A stretch of 64,000 bases of DNA from Streptomyces sp. B21-083 (lineage in GTDB: Bacteria; Actinomycetota; Actinomycetes; Streptomycetales; Streptomycetaceae): positions 3,658,001-3,722,000 of the forward strand of contig NZ_JARUND010000002.1 in NCBI RefSeq assembly GCF_036898825.1, read 5' to 3'. The position numbers and the translations under genes were made by a program. Shown piece by piece: positions 52,801 to 60,740 of the stretch. Each line of letters starts with the position of its first letter. Positions within the stretch are counted from its first letter, which is position 1. Under the pieces are notes generated by a model. The model saw only the letters and a list, made by a program, of their open reading frames with translations, was not told the DNA's origin and did not search any database.

Positions 52801-52929
52801 ACTGTCGGTGCCTTCCAGCGCCAGTCCAAGGCAGCCCGGCTCAGGCCCGACGCCGATCACCAGCCCAGCCACCAGCCCCCCAACCCCTCACCGGGACCCG
52901 CCCGGCCCCGGAAGGAAGACGGACGATGA
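49831..52929 (+). CDS. cvnA: Conservon sensor histidine kinase-like protein CvnA
   Basis: 1,032 residues. Membrane segment near residues 25-45, an extracytoplasmic nitrate-sensor-like helical region, a second membrane segment near 327-350 (MIVNTAVSTAAVVLMLILSLRL), a HAMP-like linker, then a HATPase domain: LAELMENAVSFSRPPTPVEV (N box), IEIEDRGMGMDP (G1) and ADDARLGLYVVARLAANLGL (G2). The last 400 residues are a Pro/Gly-rich tail with three 53-residue repeats and a fourth degenerate one. ATGA overlap with cvnB. Senses an unknown signal and is thought to act on the small GTPase module CvnB-D. Confidence 0.92.
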   Translation: MALHARTAQQPQDRAPKRQLSVRTMLLVLALVPCLALVALGAMDSAHLHGDWRTVHDRNDEAKRFGTPLVTVFFNLQEERRLSAAVLADPAADRSELTRQRELTDRSVRSLVALGAGPSALAEPFQEVTRGLKKLPGYRDSVDRRSTYQQQTFDAYTEAIASSMQLFENFSNVGVGETAVLTRPALDAQWGQEMISREDAIITAGVASGRLTGEQRFQIAEMVGSQQHIYSDKVVPLLPDTRAETYRAVLTGADWRRKTSVEQSILDAEGNGADDPTVVSAALGKTWRQSIKGITPQLLGASNAYSEDLVASTEDELDGLMTHMIVNTAVSTAAVVLMLILSLRLTGTLRRRIFGLRAEALELQERLPDIVERLRKGEKVDTDAELPEIRHGDDELGQLGQALNEARGSALETAVREIELYRGFERLLQRIARRTQLLIGMQLKRLGEMQRRHEDPDVLEGLFDLDHLAARLRRYEENLVILGSGTPQRRWRRPVLLLDILRSAQGEVQDYRRIRIDTDGETWLSERAVGPMVHLLAELMENAVSFSRPPTPVEVTASQVGRGIAIEIEDRGMGMDPEQYAEANELMAAPPRMDVMSRADDARLGLYVVARLAANLGLTVELRPSSFGGTRVVVLVPSELISTGQPKRGGTVPGGPVSGGQPVPGGLVSGGQPLPGEQASGSQPLPGRQPAPGGSVRSESVRSGQPGRGGPVPGPTGPPGAVPDRLTLRGATTRPHAGPTADTGPAQPVGSRPAPDGQPLPGGPVPSPAGPPGAVPDRLTLRGATTRPHAGPTADTGPAQPARDRPAPDSQPLPGGPVPGPAGPPGAVPDRLTLRGATTRPHAGPTADTGPAQPARSRPAPDSQPHPGGPVPSRTVPGAQPGALPNRLALRGATTRPHAGPGGPTGTTGPTGEQEAYERPLIGPWVAPSAPVGRPAQAPAQAPSASSAPLPRRVRQASLATELREAPPSYDTEPGTAQPLPRRTGARSGATVGAFQRQSKAARLRPDADHQPSHQPPNPSPGPARPRKEDGR
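51959..52560 (+). repeat. 159-bp tandem repeat array in the cvnA tail
   Basis: Three near-identical 159-bp units (the marker GCCGTCCCGGA recurs at 51991, 52150, 52309) plus a degenerate fourth. Each encodes 53 residues containing PDRLTLRGATTRPHAGP. In frame, so copy number can change without a frameshift. Confidence 0.92.
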
Positions 52930-53354
52930 CTCTGCGAACCACTGCCACCAACTCCGACCTCGACTGGCTGCTCGATCGTCTGGTCGACCAGGTTCCGGGG
53001 ACCCGGAACGCCATCGTGCTGTCCGACGACGGGCTGGTGGTGAGCCAGTCCAGCAGCATCGCCCGGGTCGACGCGGAACGCCTGGCCGCCATCGCCACCG
53101 GCCAGCAGAGCCTGGCCCGCGGTGTCAGCGAGGTCTTCGGCGGCGGGGCCGTCCACCAGGTCATCATCGAGCTCGACGAACTCTGGCTGTTCGTCAGCTC
53201 GGCCGGCCGGGGCACCCATCTGGCGGTCGTGGCGGACCAGGAGGTCGACGCCGAGGTGATGGCCGTGGCGATGGACACTCTCGTCCAGCAGGTGGGACAG
53301 CGACTGGGGACCGAGGTGCGGGTCCAGCGCCTGGAGGGCGGGGGGCGTGAGTGA
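52926..53354 (+). CDS. cvnB: Conservon roadblock/LC7 protein CvnB
   Basis: 142 residues, roadblock/LC7 fold: LDWLLDRLVDQVPGTRNAIVLSDDGLVVSQSS, then HQVIIELDELWLFVSSAGRGTHLAVVADQEVD. Such proteins dimerise and bind the cognate Ras-like GTPase. The start overlaps the cvnA stop and the end overlaps cvnC (GTGA). Confidence 0.95.
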   Translation: MTLRTTATNSDLDWLLDRLVDQVPGTRNAIVLSDDGLVVSQSSSIARVDAERLAAIATGQQSLARGVSEVFGGGAVHQVIIELDELWLFVSSAGRGTHLAVVADQEVDAEVMAVAMDTLVQQVGQRLGTEVRVQRLEGGGRE

Positions 53355-53740
53355 GCCACTGGGCGGACGCGTCGCCGGACGACGATGACGCCGAGGAGAG
53401 CCTCGTCAGGCCGTACACGATCACCCATGGCCGTACGGCCTCGGTACGCGACGACCTCACCCTCATCACGGTGATCGCCACCGTGACGCCCGGCGAACGG
53501 ACCGGCGACCGGATTCTGCAGCCCGAGCACCGGATGATCCTGCGGCAGTGCCGTACGCCGGTGGCTCTCGCGGAGGTCGCCGCCGGGCTGAACCTGCCCG
53601 TGGCGGTGACGAAGATCCTCGTCGACGACCTCATCACGCTCGACCGGGTGACAGCCCGGCCGCCACTCGCCGTCGGGGTCGGTCAGACACCCGACATGAC
53701 TCTTCTCCAGGCGGTGAAGGATGCCCTACTCAGACTCTGA
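53351..53740 (+). CDS. cvnC: Conservon DUF742 protein CvnC
   Basis: 129 residues, DUF742: LVRPYTITHGRT near the N-terminus and a winged-helix-like part (EHRMILRQCRTPVALAEVAAGLNLPVAVTKILVDDLI). Ends DALLRL, the usual family end. Third member of the conservon; overlaps cvnD by 20 bp. Confidence 0.95.
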   Translation: MSHWADASPDDDDAEESLVRPYTITHGRTASVRDDLTLITVIATVTPGERTGDRILQPEHRMILRQCRTPVALAEVAAGLNLPVAVTKILVDDLITLDRVTARPPLAVGVGQTPDMTLLQAVKDALLRL

Positions 53741-54344
53741 CGAACAGACCGGGTCACAGGTGTCCGTGGCCGGGACGCCCACCGCGCCCGCCGCGGTGAA
53801 AATACTGATCGCGGGCGGCTTCGGCGTCGGCAAGACCACCATGGTCGGCGCCGTGAGCGAGATCCCGCCCCTGCACACCGAGGAGCGGCTGACCGTCGCC
53901 GGGCTGGGCGTGGACGATCTCGACGGGGTGGCGGAGAAGACCACGACGACCGTGGCACTGGACTTCGGCCGGATCACGGTCGACGCCCAGCTCGTCCTGT
54001 ACCTGTTCGGCACGCCGGGCCAGGAACGCTTCTGGTTCATGTGGAACGACCTGGTGCACGGGGCGCTCGGCGCGGTCGTCCTCGCGGACACCCGGCGGCT
54101 GGAGAGCAGTTTCGCGTCGATCGACTTCTTCGAGAGCCGTGGAGTTCCGTTCGTGGTCGGCGTCAACTGCTTCCACGGGCTCAGGGACCGCACGGTGGAC
54201 GAGGTGCGGGACGCGCTCGACCTCGCCCCGGACGTCCCGGTCGTCATGGGCGACCTCCGGGAGCGGCTGGACAGCCGCGACCTGCTGGTGGCCCTCGTCA
54301 ACCGGCTGATGGCGGGCCTCCCGCCGACCGCGATCGGCGGCTGA
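53721..54344 (+). CDS. cvnD: Conservon Ras-like GTPase CvnD
   Basis: 207 residues. P-loop IAGGFGVGKTTMVGAVSEI near residue 30, switch region TTTTVALDFGRI, G3 LFGTPGQERF, and NCFHG where classical GTPases have NKxD. MglA/CvnD type. ATG 53721 overlaps cvnC; a GTG at 53760 region is an alternative. Completes the CvnABCD signalling module. Confidence 0.93.
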   Translation: MPYSDSDEQTGSQVSVAGTPTAPAAVKILIAGGFGVGKTTMVGAVSEIPPLHTEERLTVAGLGVDDLDGVAEKTTTTVALDFGRITVDAQLVLYLFGTPGQERFWFMWNDLVHGALGAVVLADTRRLESSFASIDFFESRGVPFVVGVNCFHGLRDRTVDEVRDALDLAPDVPVVMGDLRERLDSRDLLVALVNRLMAGLPPTAIGG

Positions 54345-54353
54345 CCGTACGAC

Positions 54354-54390
54354 GGCGCGGCCCCCGGTGAGTGTCACCGGGGGCCGCGCC
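54354..54390. terminator. Bidirectional terminator hairpin
   Basis: A perfect 17-bp stem (54354-54370 with 54374-54390) and a 3-nt loop, between convergent cvnD and the S28 peptidase gene. Confidence 0.85.
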
Positions 54391-54420
54391 ACGATCAACT
54401 GCCCATGCTCTGCAAGGTCG

Positions 54421-55872
54421 TTACGGCCGCAGCATGGGCTCGCGCTCGATGTTCCGCTTGTCGAGCCGCGCGTCGTACGTCGCCAGCGGCTTGGCCACCG
54501 ACGGGTTCGCCCGGACGGAGGTCGACGCGACGCCGGCCCACTCCAGGATGCGGGCCGTGGCGAGCGCCTTCTGCTCGGGGACCAGACCCGCGACGTTCGC
54601 GCCGTGGTTCAGGCCGGGAGCGGCGAAGACGTACGAGTCCTTCGCGCCCTTGCCGAGACGGAACCGCTCGGCACCCCACGGGTCGTTCTGCCCGTACACG
54701 AACAGCATGTGCTGGGCGCGGTGCTGGATCCAGTTGTCGACGTCACGCATCGCCCGCGGCTGGAACTTCATCGGGATGTCCCGGGGGACGAAGTTGCGCG
54801 GCGGCTGGTAGCCGTAGCGGACGTACTTCTTCTCGATGTGCGGGAACCTGATGCTGGGCGCGCCGAGTTGGGTGCCCGCCTGGTAGTAGTACGGCGTGTA
54901 CGGCTCCAGGCCCTGGTCGGTGTAGGCGGAGAACCCGGAGATCGTGTCGATCGAGGTCCAGATGTCGTCGTCGGTCGCGTTCTTGGCGTCCGCCGGGATG
55001 GACTCGCAGTCGGCGAGCAGGCTGTACTGCCAGAAGCCCCAGACGTAGTCGAGGACGACGGCCTCGTACGCCCGGTCGAGGCTGCCGACGGTGTCGAAGG
55101 TGTAGCCCTCGGTGGCGGCGACCTCCGCGTACTTCTTCTCCAGCGGCTCGCGGCGGACGAGCGCTTCACGCTGTACGGCGTTCAGCCGGTCGCGGCACTC
55201 CTTGGTGCCGACGCTCGCGAAGAACCGGTCGTAGGCCGAGTCCTCGTTGTTCACCACGTCGTTGGGGGCGACGTACGCGACGACGCCGTCCATGTCGCGG
55301 GGGTAGAAGCGCTCGTAGTACGTGGCGGTCATGCCGCCCTTCGAACCGCCCGTGGACAGCCACTTCTTGGCGTAGATCTTCTTCAGCGCCGTGAAGACGC
55401 GGTGCTGGTCGCCGGCCGCCTGCCAGATGTCCAGCTTCGACCAGTTGGCCGGGTCGGGCCTGGAGGGTGTGAAGAAGCGGTACTCCAGGGAGACCTGGTT
55501 GCCGTCGACGATCCGCGTCGGTTCACTGCGACTGGGGTTCGTGCTGACGAAGTAGCCGCCGGTGAAGAAGACCGTCGGGCGCGCGACGTCCTTGTGCAGG
55601 ACGGTGATCCGCTGCTGGAACGTGCCCTTGGACGGGTGCCGGTGGTCGATCGGCTGGGTGTAGTCGAGGACGAAGAACCGGTAGCCGGTGTACGGCTTCT
55701 CCTGGATCAGGCTCATGCCCGGTATCGCGAGGAGTTGGTCCTTGATGTCCGCACCGCTGGCCGTTCGCGTGGTGCCGGTGGCTTCCGGCTGGGCGGCGGT
55801 CGCCGCGCCCGCCGTGCTCAACGTGCCGATGAGCACGGCGAGCGCGAGCAGCCATCTGGACGCCTTGCGCAT
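54421..55872 (-). CDS. Secreted S28-type prolyl tri/tetrapeptidyl aminopeptidase
   Basis: 483 residues. Sec signal (RKASRWLLALAVLIGTLSTAGAATAAQ). The serine nucleophile lies in WLSTGGSKGGMTATYYERFYP (G-G-S-K-G-G) near residue 175; the acid is in YGQNDPWGAERF near 405 and the histidine in APGLNHGANVAGL near 430. Cleaves short Pro-containing peptides from the N-terminus; related enzymes act in Streptomyces extracellular protein use. GGGAGGG precedes ATG 55872. Confidence 0.92.
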   Translation of the reverse strand: MRKASRWLLALAVLIGTLSTAGAATAAQPEATGTTRTASGADIKDQLLAIPGMSLIQEKPYTGYRFFVLDYTQPIDHRHPSKGTFQQRITVLHKDVARPTVFFTGGYFVSTNPSRSEPTRIVDGNQVSLEYRFFTPSRPDPANWSKLDIWQAAGDQHRVFTALKKIYAKKWLSTGGSKGGMTATYYERFYPRDMDGVVAYVAPNDVVNNEDSAYDRFFASVGTKECRDRLNAVQREALVRREPLEKKYAEVAATEGYTFDTVGSLDRAYEAVVLDYVWGFWQYSLLADCESIPADAKNATDDDIWTSIDTISGFSAYTDQGLEPYTPYYYQAGTQLGAPSIRFPHIEKKYVRYGYQPPRNFVPRDIPMKFQPRAMRDVDNWIQHRAQHMLFVYGQNDPWGAERFRLGKGAKDSYVFAAPGLNHGANVAGLVPEQKALATARILEWAGVASTSVRANPSVAKPLATYDARLDKRNIEREPMLRP

Positions 55873-56003
55873 ACACCCTCCCCTGTGAGACATCTGTGCG
55901 CCGGAAGCTATCGGAGCAACTGGGCGGCGCACCAGGGGAGATAGGGAAATCCCTCGGGCAGTGGATCAGTCGGTAGGGTCCGAGCGGGGCGCTGGGCAGG
56001 GGC

Positions 56004-56408
56004 TCAACACCGGATCCAGCCAGAACTGACCGATCCTCGCCCTATCGCGCCCTTGACCCACACCTGCCGCCGGCCCGCGTGCACGGTCACCGGTCCGGCC
56101 CGTTTCGAGAACAGTCCCTCGTCGACGACCGGCCGCCCGCCCCGCGCCCGTACGCTCACCGACATCCACTGGCGGGCGCCCGGCCGCTTGGGCACGGTCA
56201 CCGCGCAGACGTAGCCGCTGCGCCGGTAGATGTGCACCACGCCGGTGGAGAACGTCAGCGTGCGTGCCTTGCGGCCGGAGCAGGCCGAGACCACGGAGGC
56301 GGTGGAGGCCGCCTCGGCCGTGGCCGGGCTCGCGAGGGAGAGCATCCCGGACGCGGTCAGGACGGCCAGACCGAGCGCCATCCGCCGCCGTACCGAACCA
56401 CCACTCAC
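56004..56408 (-). CDS. Small secreted protein
   Basis: 134 residues. Signal RRRMALGLAVLTASGMLSLASPATAEA, mature part about 100 residues with three Cys (VVSACSGRKART; YVCAVTVPK; the final Cys is the last residue) and many basic residues. GGGGAG precedes GTG 56408. No family recognised. Confidence 0.72.
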   Translation of the reverse strand: MSGGSVRRRMALGLAVLTASGMLSLASPATAEAASTASVVSACSGRKARTLTFSTGVVHIYRRSGYVCAVTVPKRPGARQWMSVSVRARGGRPVVDEGLFSKRAGPVTVHAGRRQVWVKGAIGRGSVSSGWIRC

Positions 56409-56524
56409 CGTCTCCCCCTCCAGCTGCCACCGACGACATTAGCCGCGCGTCCGTACTGATGTACGGACGCACGGCACCTATCGAACGGTTGCGCCAGTCG
56501 CCGACCCCCAGGCCCACCGGCCTG

Positions 56525-59500
56525 TCAGCGGACCGAGGTGACCGGTTCCTCCGGTTCATCCGCCGTGCCCACGAAGGCGCGCCACAGCTCGGCGTACTGG
56601 CCGTCCAGGGCGAGCAGTTCGTCGTGGGTGCCGTCCTCCGCGACCCGGCCGTGGTCCATGAGGACGACCCGGTCGGCGCGGGCGGCGGTGGTCAGGCGGT
56701 GGGCGACGACGAGAGTCGTACGGCGGCCTGCCAGGCGGTCGGTCGCCTGGTTGACCTGGGCTTCCGTCGCCAGGTCGAGGGCCGCCGTCGCCTCGTCGAG
56801 GAGCAGGATGTCCGGGTCGACCAGCTCCGCGCGGGCCAGCGCGATCAGCTGGCGCTGCCCCGCCGAGAGGTTGCGTCCGCGCTCGGCGACCTCGTGCAGG
56901 TAGCCGCCCTCCAGCGTGGCGATCATGTCGTGCGCCCCGACCGCCCGGGCCGCCGCCTCCACCTGGGCGTCGGTGGCGTCCGGCCGCCCGTAGGCGATGG
57001 CGTCCCGCACGGTCCCCTGGAACAGATACGCCTCCTGCGGCACGACCCCGAGTCGATGCCGGTACGAGGTGATGTCGAGGTCGCGCAGATCGGTGCCGTC
57101 GACGGTGACCCGGCCGCCGGTCGGGTCGTAGAAGCGGGCGACCAGCTTCACCAGCGTCGACTTGCCGGCGCCCGTCTCGCCGACGAAGGCGACGGTCTGC
57201 CCGGCCGGAATCGTCAACCGGACGCCGCTCAGGGCCTCTTCGGCATCGTCACCGGCTCCGTACGCGAAGTCCACGCCCTCGAAGGCGATGTCGCCCTGAA
57301 GGGAGATGACCTCCATCGGCTCCTCGGCGGCCTCGGTCGAGGTCCGCTCCTGGAGGAGTTCCTGGATCCTGCCGAGCGACACCGTCGCCTGCTGGTACCC
57401 GTCGAAGACCTGCGAGAGCTGCTGCACGGGTGCGAAGAACAGGTCGATGTACAGGAGGTAGGCGACCAGCGCACCGGTCGTCAGCGTCCCGTCGTCGATC
57501 CGTCCCGCGCCCACGATCATCACCGCCGCCGCCGCGACCGAGGCCAGCAGCTGCACGAAGGGGAAGTACACGGAGATCAGCCACTGGCCCCGCACGCGCG
57601 CCTGGCGGTAGCTGTCGCTGCCCTCCGCGAACCGCTCGGAGCCCGTCCGCTCGCCCCGGAAGGCCTGCACGATCCGCAGCCCGGACACCGACTCCTGGAG
57701 GTCTGCGTTGACCGACGACACGCGCTCACGGGCGAGCTCGTACGCCTTCACGCTCGCCCGGCGGAAGTAGACGGTGCCGACGACCAGCACCGGGATGGTG
57801 ACGAACACGATGAGGGCGAGCTGCACGTCGATCACCACGAGGGCGACCATGATGCCGAAGAAGGTGACGACGGAGACGAAGGCGGTGACCAGCCCGGTCT
57901 GCAGGAACGTGGAGAGGGCGTCGACGTCGGTCGTCATCCTCGTCATGATCCGCCCGGTCAACTCCCGTTCGTAGTAGTCGAGTCCGAGGCGTTGCAGCTG
58001 GGCGAAGATCTTCAACCGGAGGGCGTACAGGACGCGTTCGCCGGTACGGCCGGTCATCCGCATCTCGCCGATCTGCGCCGCCCACTGGACGACGACGGAC
58101 ACCAGCGCGAGTCCGGCGGCCACCCACACGGCACCCAGGGCGAGTTGGGAGACACCCGAGTCGATGCCGTGCCGGATCAGGATCGGCAGGAGCAGCCCCA
58201 CCCCGGCGTCCACGGCGACCAGCGCGAGGCTCACCAGCAGAGGTGCCCCGAAGCCGCGCAGCAGCCGCTTCAGCCCGTACGACTCCTCGGGCGTGACCGC
58301 GCGTGCCTCGTCGATGCCCGGGGTGTCGGCGGCCGGGGGCAACGCCTCGACCTGGGCGAGGAGTTCGGGCGTGGCCGGCATCCCGTCGAACGCGGTGTCC
58401 TTGCGCTCACGGTCGCCGGTCCACAGCCTCGGCGTGACCCCGCGCTCGGCGTCGAACTCGGCGTCCAGCTCCTCCCGTACGGAGGTGTCCTCGGGCTGCG
58501 GGGTGGGCAGGGCGCGGCCGGGCGAGACGCCGCCCAGCTCGTCCGGGTCGGTCAGCAGCCGTCGGTACAGGGCGGAGCGGGCCTGGAGTTCGTCGTGGGT
58601 GCCGAGGTCGGCGAGGCGTCCGCCGTCGAGGACGGCGATGCGGTCGGCGAGGCCGAGGGTGGAGCGGCGGTGGGCGATGAGGAGAGTCGTCCGGCCCTCC
58701 ATGACCTGCTTCAGCGCCTCGTGGATCTCGTGCTCGACGCGCGCGTCCACGGCGGAGGTGGCGTCGTCGAGGACGAGGAGCCGGGGGTCGGTGAGGATGG
58801 CGCGGGCGAGGGCGACGCGCTGGCGCTGGCCGCCGGAGAGGGTGAGGCCGTGCTCGCCGACCTTGGTGTCGTAGCCGAGGGGCAGTTCGGCGATGAAACG
58901 GTCCGCCTGGGCGGCGCGCGCGGCGGTGAGGATCTCTTCGTCGGTGGCGTCCGGACGGCCGTACGCGATGTTGGCGCGGACGGTGTCGGAGAAGAGGAAC
59001 GAGTCCTCGGGGACCAGCCCGATCGCGGCCCGCAGCGAGTCGTGGGTCAGCTCGCGGACGTCGTGACCGCCGATGAGGACCGCGCCGCGCGTCACGTCGT
59101 AGAAGCGCGGCAGGAGGAGCGAGACGGTCGACTTGCCGGAACCGGAGGAGCCGACGACGGCGAGGGTCTCGCCCGGCCGGATCTCGAAGCTGAGCCCGTC
59201 GAGGACGGGGCGCTCGGGGTCGTATCCGAACGACACGTCGTCGAACTCGACGGTGGCGGGGGCATCGGCGGGGAGGTCCTTGTGGCCGTCCGTCATGGAC
59301 GGCCGGGTGTCGATGAGCTCAAGGACACGCTCGGTGCCGGCCCGCGCCTGCTGTCCGACGGTCAGCACCATGGCGAGCATGCGCACGGGCCCGACGAGCT
59401 GGGCGAGATAGGTGGAGAAGGCGACGAACGTACCGAGCGTGATGTGCCCGCCCACGGCCAGCCAGCCGCCCACGGCGAGCATGGCGACCTGCCCGAGCAC

Positions 59501-60358
59501 GGGCACCGCCTGCAGGGCCGGGGTGTAGACGGAGTTGAACCGGATGGTCCGCAGCCGCCCCGCGAAGAGCCGCCGTCCGACCTCCCGGAGCTTCCCGGTC
59601 TCCTGGTCCTCCTGCCCGAACCCCTTCACCACGCGTACGCCGGTCACCGCGCCGTCGACGACACCGGCGACGGCGGCGGCCTGGGCCTGCGCGTACCAGG
59701 TGGCCGGGTGGAGCTTCGTACGGCTGCGCTTGGCGACGAACCAGAGGGCGGGGGCGACGGCGAGGGCGACCAGGGTGAGCGGGATGGACAGCCAGGCCAT
59801 GATCGCCAGGGAGATCACGAAGAGCAGTACGTTCCCGAGGGTCATCGGGAGCATGTAGAAGAGGCTCTGGATCAGCTGGAGGTCGCTGGTGGCCCGGCCG
59901 ACGATCTGGCCGGTCGACAGCTCGTCCTGGCGGCGGCCGTCGAGCCGGGTGATCGTCTCGAACATCTCCGTCCGCAGGTCGTGCTGGACGTCGAGGGCGA
60001 GCCGGCCGCCGTAGTAGCGGCGGATGTAGGTGAGGACGTAGACGAGCACGGCGGCGACGACGAGCGCGCCCGCCCAGGGGGCCATGGACCGGGTCTTGTC
60101 GCCGATCACGTCGTCGATGATCACCTTGGTGATCAGCGGGACCAGCGCCATCAGGGCCATACCGCCGAGGGACGCGCCCAGGGAGAGCACGACGTCCTTC
60201 GGATACCGCCAGGCGTATCCGACCAGCCGCCGCGCCCAGCCCGGTGCCGATACCGGGTCCGATGCCGACACCGGCCCCGACACCGGTTCCGATGCCGGTT
60301 CCGATGCCGTTATGGGTTCCGGTTCGTGTCCAGGCTTCCGCCCCCGCTGCTCTGCCAC
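56525..60358 (-). CDS. Fused double ABC exporter (two membrane and two ATPase domains)
   Basis: 1,277 residues, two half-transporters in one chain. First half: six membrane helices, Walker A GSSGSGKST, signature LSGGQRQRVALARAIL, Walker B LLVLDDATSAVD (Asp where the catalytic Glu is expected), H-loop AHRRST. Second half: six helices (from LLRGFGAPLLVSLALVAVDAGVGLLL), Walker A GETGAGKST, LSAGQRQLIALARAEL, ILLLDEATAALD (normal Glu) and AHRLTT. GTG 60358 has GGAAGG upstream. A Ser/Pro/Glu repeat-rich leader of about 35 residues precedes helix 1. Exports an unknown lipid, peptide or drug. Confidence 0.92.
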   Translation of the reverse strand: MAEQRGRKPGHEPEPITASEPASEPVSGPVSASDPVSAPGWARRLVGYAWRYPKDVVLSLGASLGGMALMALVPLITKVIIDDVIGDKTRSMAPWAGALVVAAVLVYVLTYIRRYYGGRLALDVQHDLRTEMFETITRLDGRRQDELSTGQIVGRATSDLQLIQSLFYMLPMTLGNVLLFVISLAIMAWLSIPLTLVALAVAPALWFVAKRSRTKLHPATWYAQAQAAAVAGVVDGAVTGVRVVKGFGQEDQETGKLREVGRRLFAGRLRTIRFNSVYTPALQAVPVLGQVAMLAVGGWLAVGGHITLGTFVAFSTYLAQLVGPVRMLAMVLTVGQQARAGTERVLELIDTRPSMTDGHKDLPADAPATVEFDDVSFGYDPERPVLDGLSFEIRPGETLAVVGSSGSGKSTVSLLLPRFYDVTRGAVLIGGHDVRELTHDSLRAAIGLVPEDSFLFSDTVRANIAYGRPDATDEEILTAARAAQADRFIAELPLGYDTKVGEHGLTLSGGQRQRVALARAILTDPRLLVLDDATSAVDARVEHEIHEALKQVMEGRTTLLIAHRRSTLGLADRIAVLDGGRLADLGTHDELQARSALYRRLLTDPDELGGVSPGRALPTPQPEDTSVREELDAEFDAERGVTPRLWTGDRERKDTAFDGMPATPELLAQVEALPPAADTPGIDEARAVTPEESYGLKRLLRGFGAPLLVSLALVAVDAGVGLLLPILIRHGIDSGVSQLALGAVWVAAGLALVSVVVQWAAQIGEMRMTGRTGERVLYALRLKIFAQLQRLGLDYYERELTGRIMTRMTTDVDALSTFLQTGLVTAFVSVVTFFGIMVALVVIDVQLALIVFVTIPVLVVGTVYFRRASVKAYELARERVSSVNADLQESVSGLRIVQAFRGERTGSERFAEGSDSYRQARVRGQWLISVYFPFVQLLASVAAAAVMIVGAGRIDDGTLTTGALVAYLLYIDLFFAPVQQLSQVFDGYQQATVSLGRIQELLQERTSTEAAEEPMEVISLQGDIAFEGVDFAYGAGDDAEEALSGVRLTIPAGQTVAFVGETGAGKSTLVKLVARFYDPTGGRVTVDGTDLRDLDITSYRHRLGVVPQEAYLFQGTVRDAIAYGRPDATDAQVEAAARAVGAHDMIATLEGGYLHEVAERGRNLSAGQRQLIALARAELVDPDILLLDEATAALDLATEAQVNQATDRLAGRRTTLVVAHRLTTAARADRVVLMDHGRVAEDGTHDELLALDGQYAELWRAFVGTADEPEEPVTSVR

Positions 60359-60499
60359 TCCGGCGCCTTCCGTAGATCCGCGATTCCGCACTCCGCCGGT
60401 AAGCACCAACACGGGCGGAAGCGGATTTCATCCCTCCGCAACAAATCGCGCGAGCGTTCGGATGACGTTCGTTCGGTGTCCGTTCGGTCCGGGCAGCTG

Positions 60500-60666
60500 T
60501 CAGGTGCGCACCCGCAGGAAGTAGAAACGGGTCGTCTGTGCGGCGCTCTGGTTGTCGTCGCTGACCAGGAGGACGTCGAGCCGGTTCCCGGTGTGCCCGG
60601 TGATCACCATGCCCTCGATGTTGTCGAGGAGGGGGTTCGGCTGGGGCTGCTTGGCGGTCGCTCCCA
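60500..60666 (-). pseudogene. C-terminal remnant of an esterase-like phytase-family protein
   Basis: 55 residues: GATAKQPQPNPLLDNIEGM, then NRLDVLLVSDDNQSAAQTTRFYFLRVR, matching the end of secreted proteins of the esterase-like activity of phytase family (D-N-x-E-G-M, LVSDDN). The upstream part is missing; the sequence is joined directly to the end of the TnpB element. Gene destroyed by insertion plus deletion. Confidence 0.65.
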
Positions 60667-60699
60667 TTGAATCCTCCCCTCCCTGGCGGGAAGGGATTC

Positions 60700-60740
60700 C
60701 TGGCTCAGGCTGCCTCCTGGAGCAGCGCTCCAGGAGGTCT
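60700..60740 (-). ncRNA. Predicted omega-RNA (reRNA) 3' portion
   Basis: By analogy with TnpB systems, the RNA guide comes from the 3' end of tnpB and the right end of the element. The perfect hairpin CCTCCTGGAGC/GCTCCAGGAGG (60713-60737) fits the scaffold. The RNA's extent is not determined. Confidence 0.4.

Noticed and set aside
51776..53350. Arg/Pro/Ser-rich 524-codon frame within cvnA-cvnB
   Set aside because: Alternative-frame reading of the Pro/Gly-rich repeats; cvnA and cvnB explain the region.
56264..60670. 1,468-codon plus-strand frame opposite the ABC exporter
   Set aside because: Spans several genes on the other strand and is rich in Gly/Arg/Asp/His as expected from antisense of GC-rich coding DNA.
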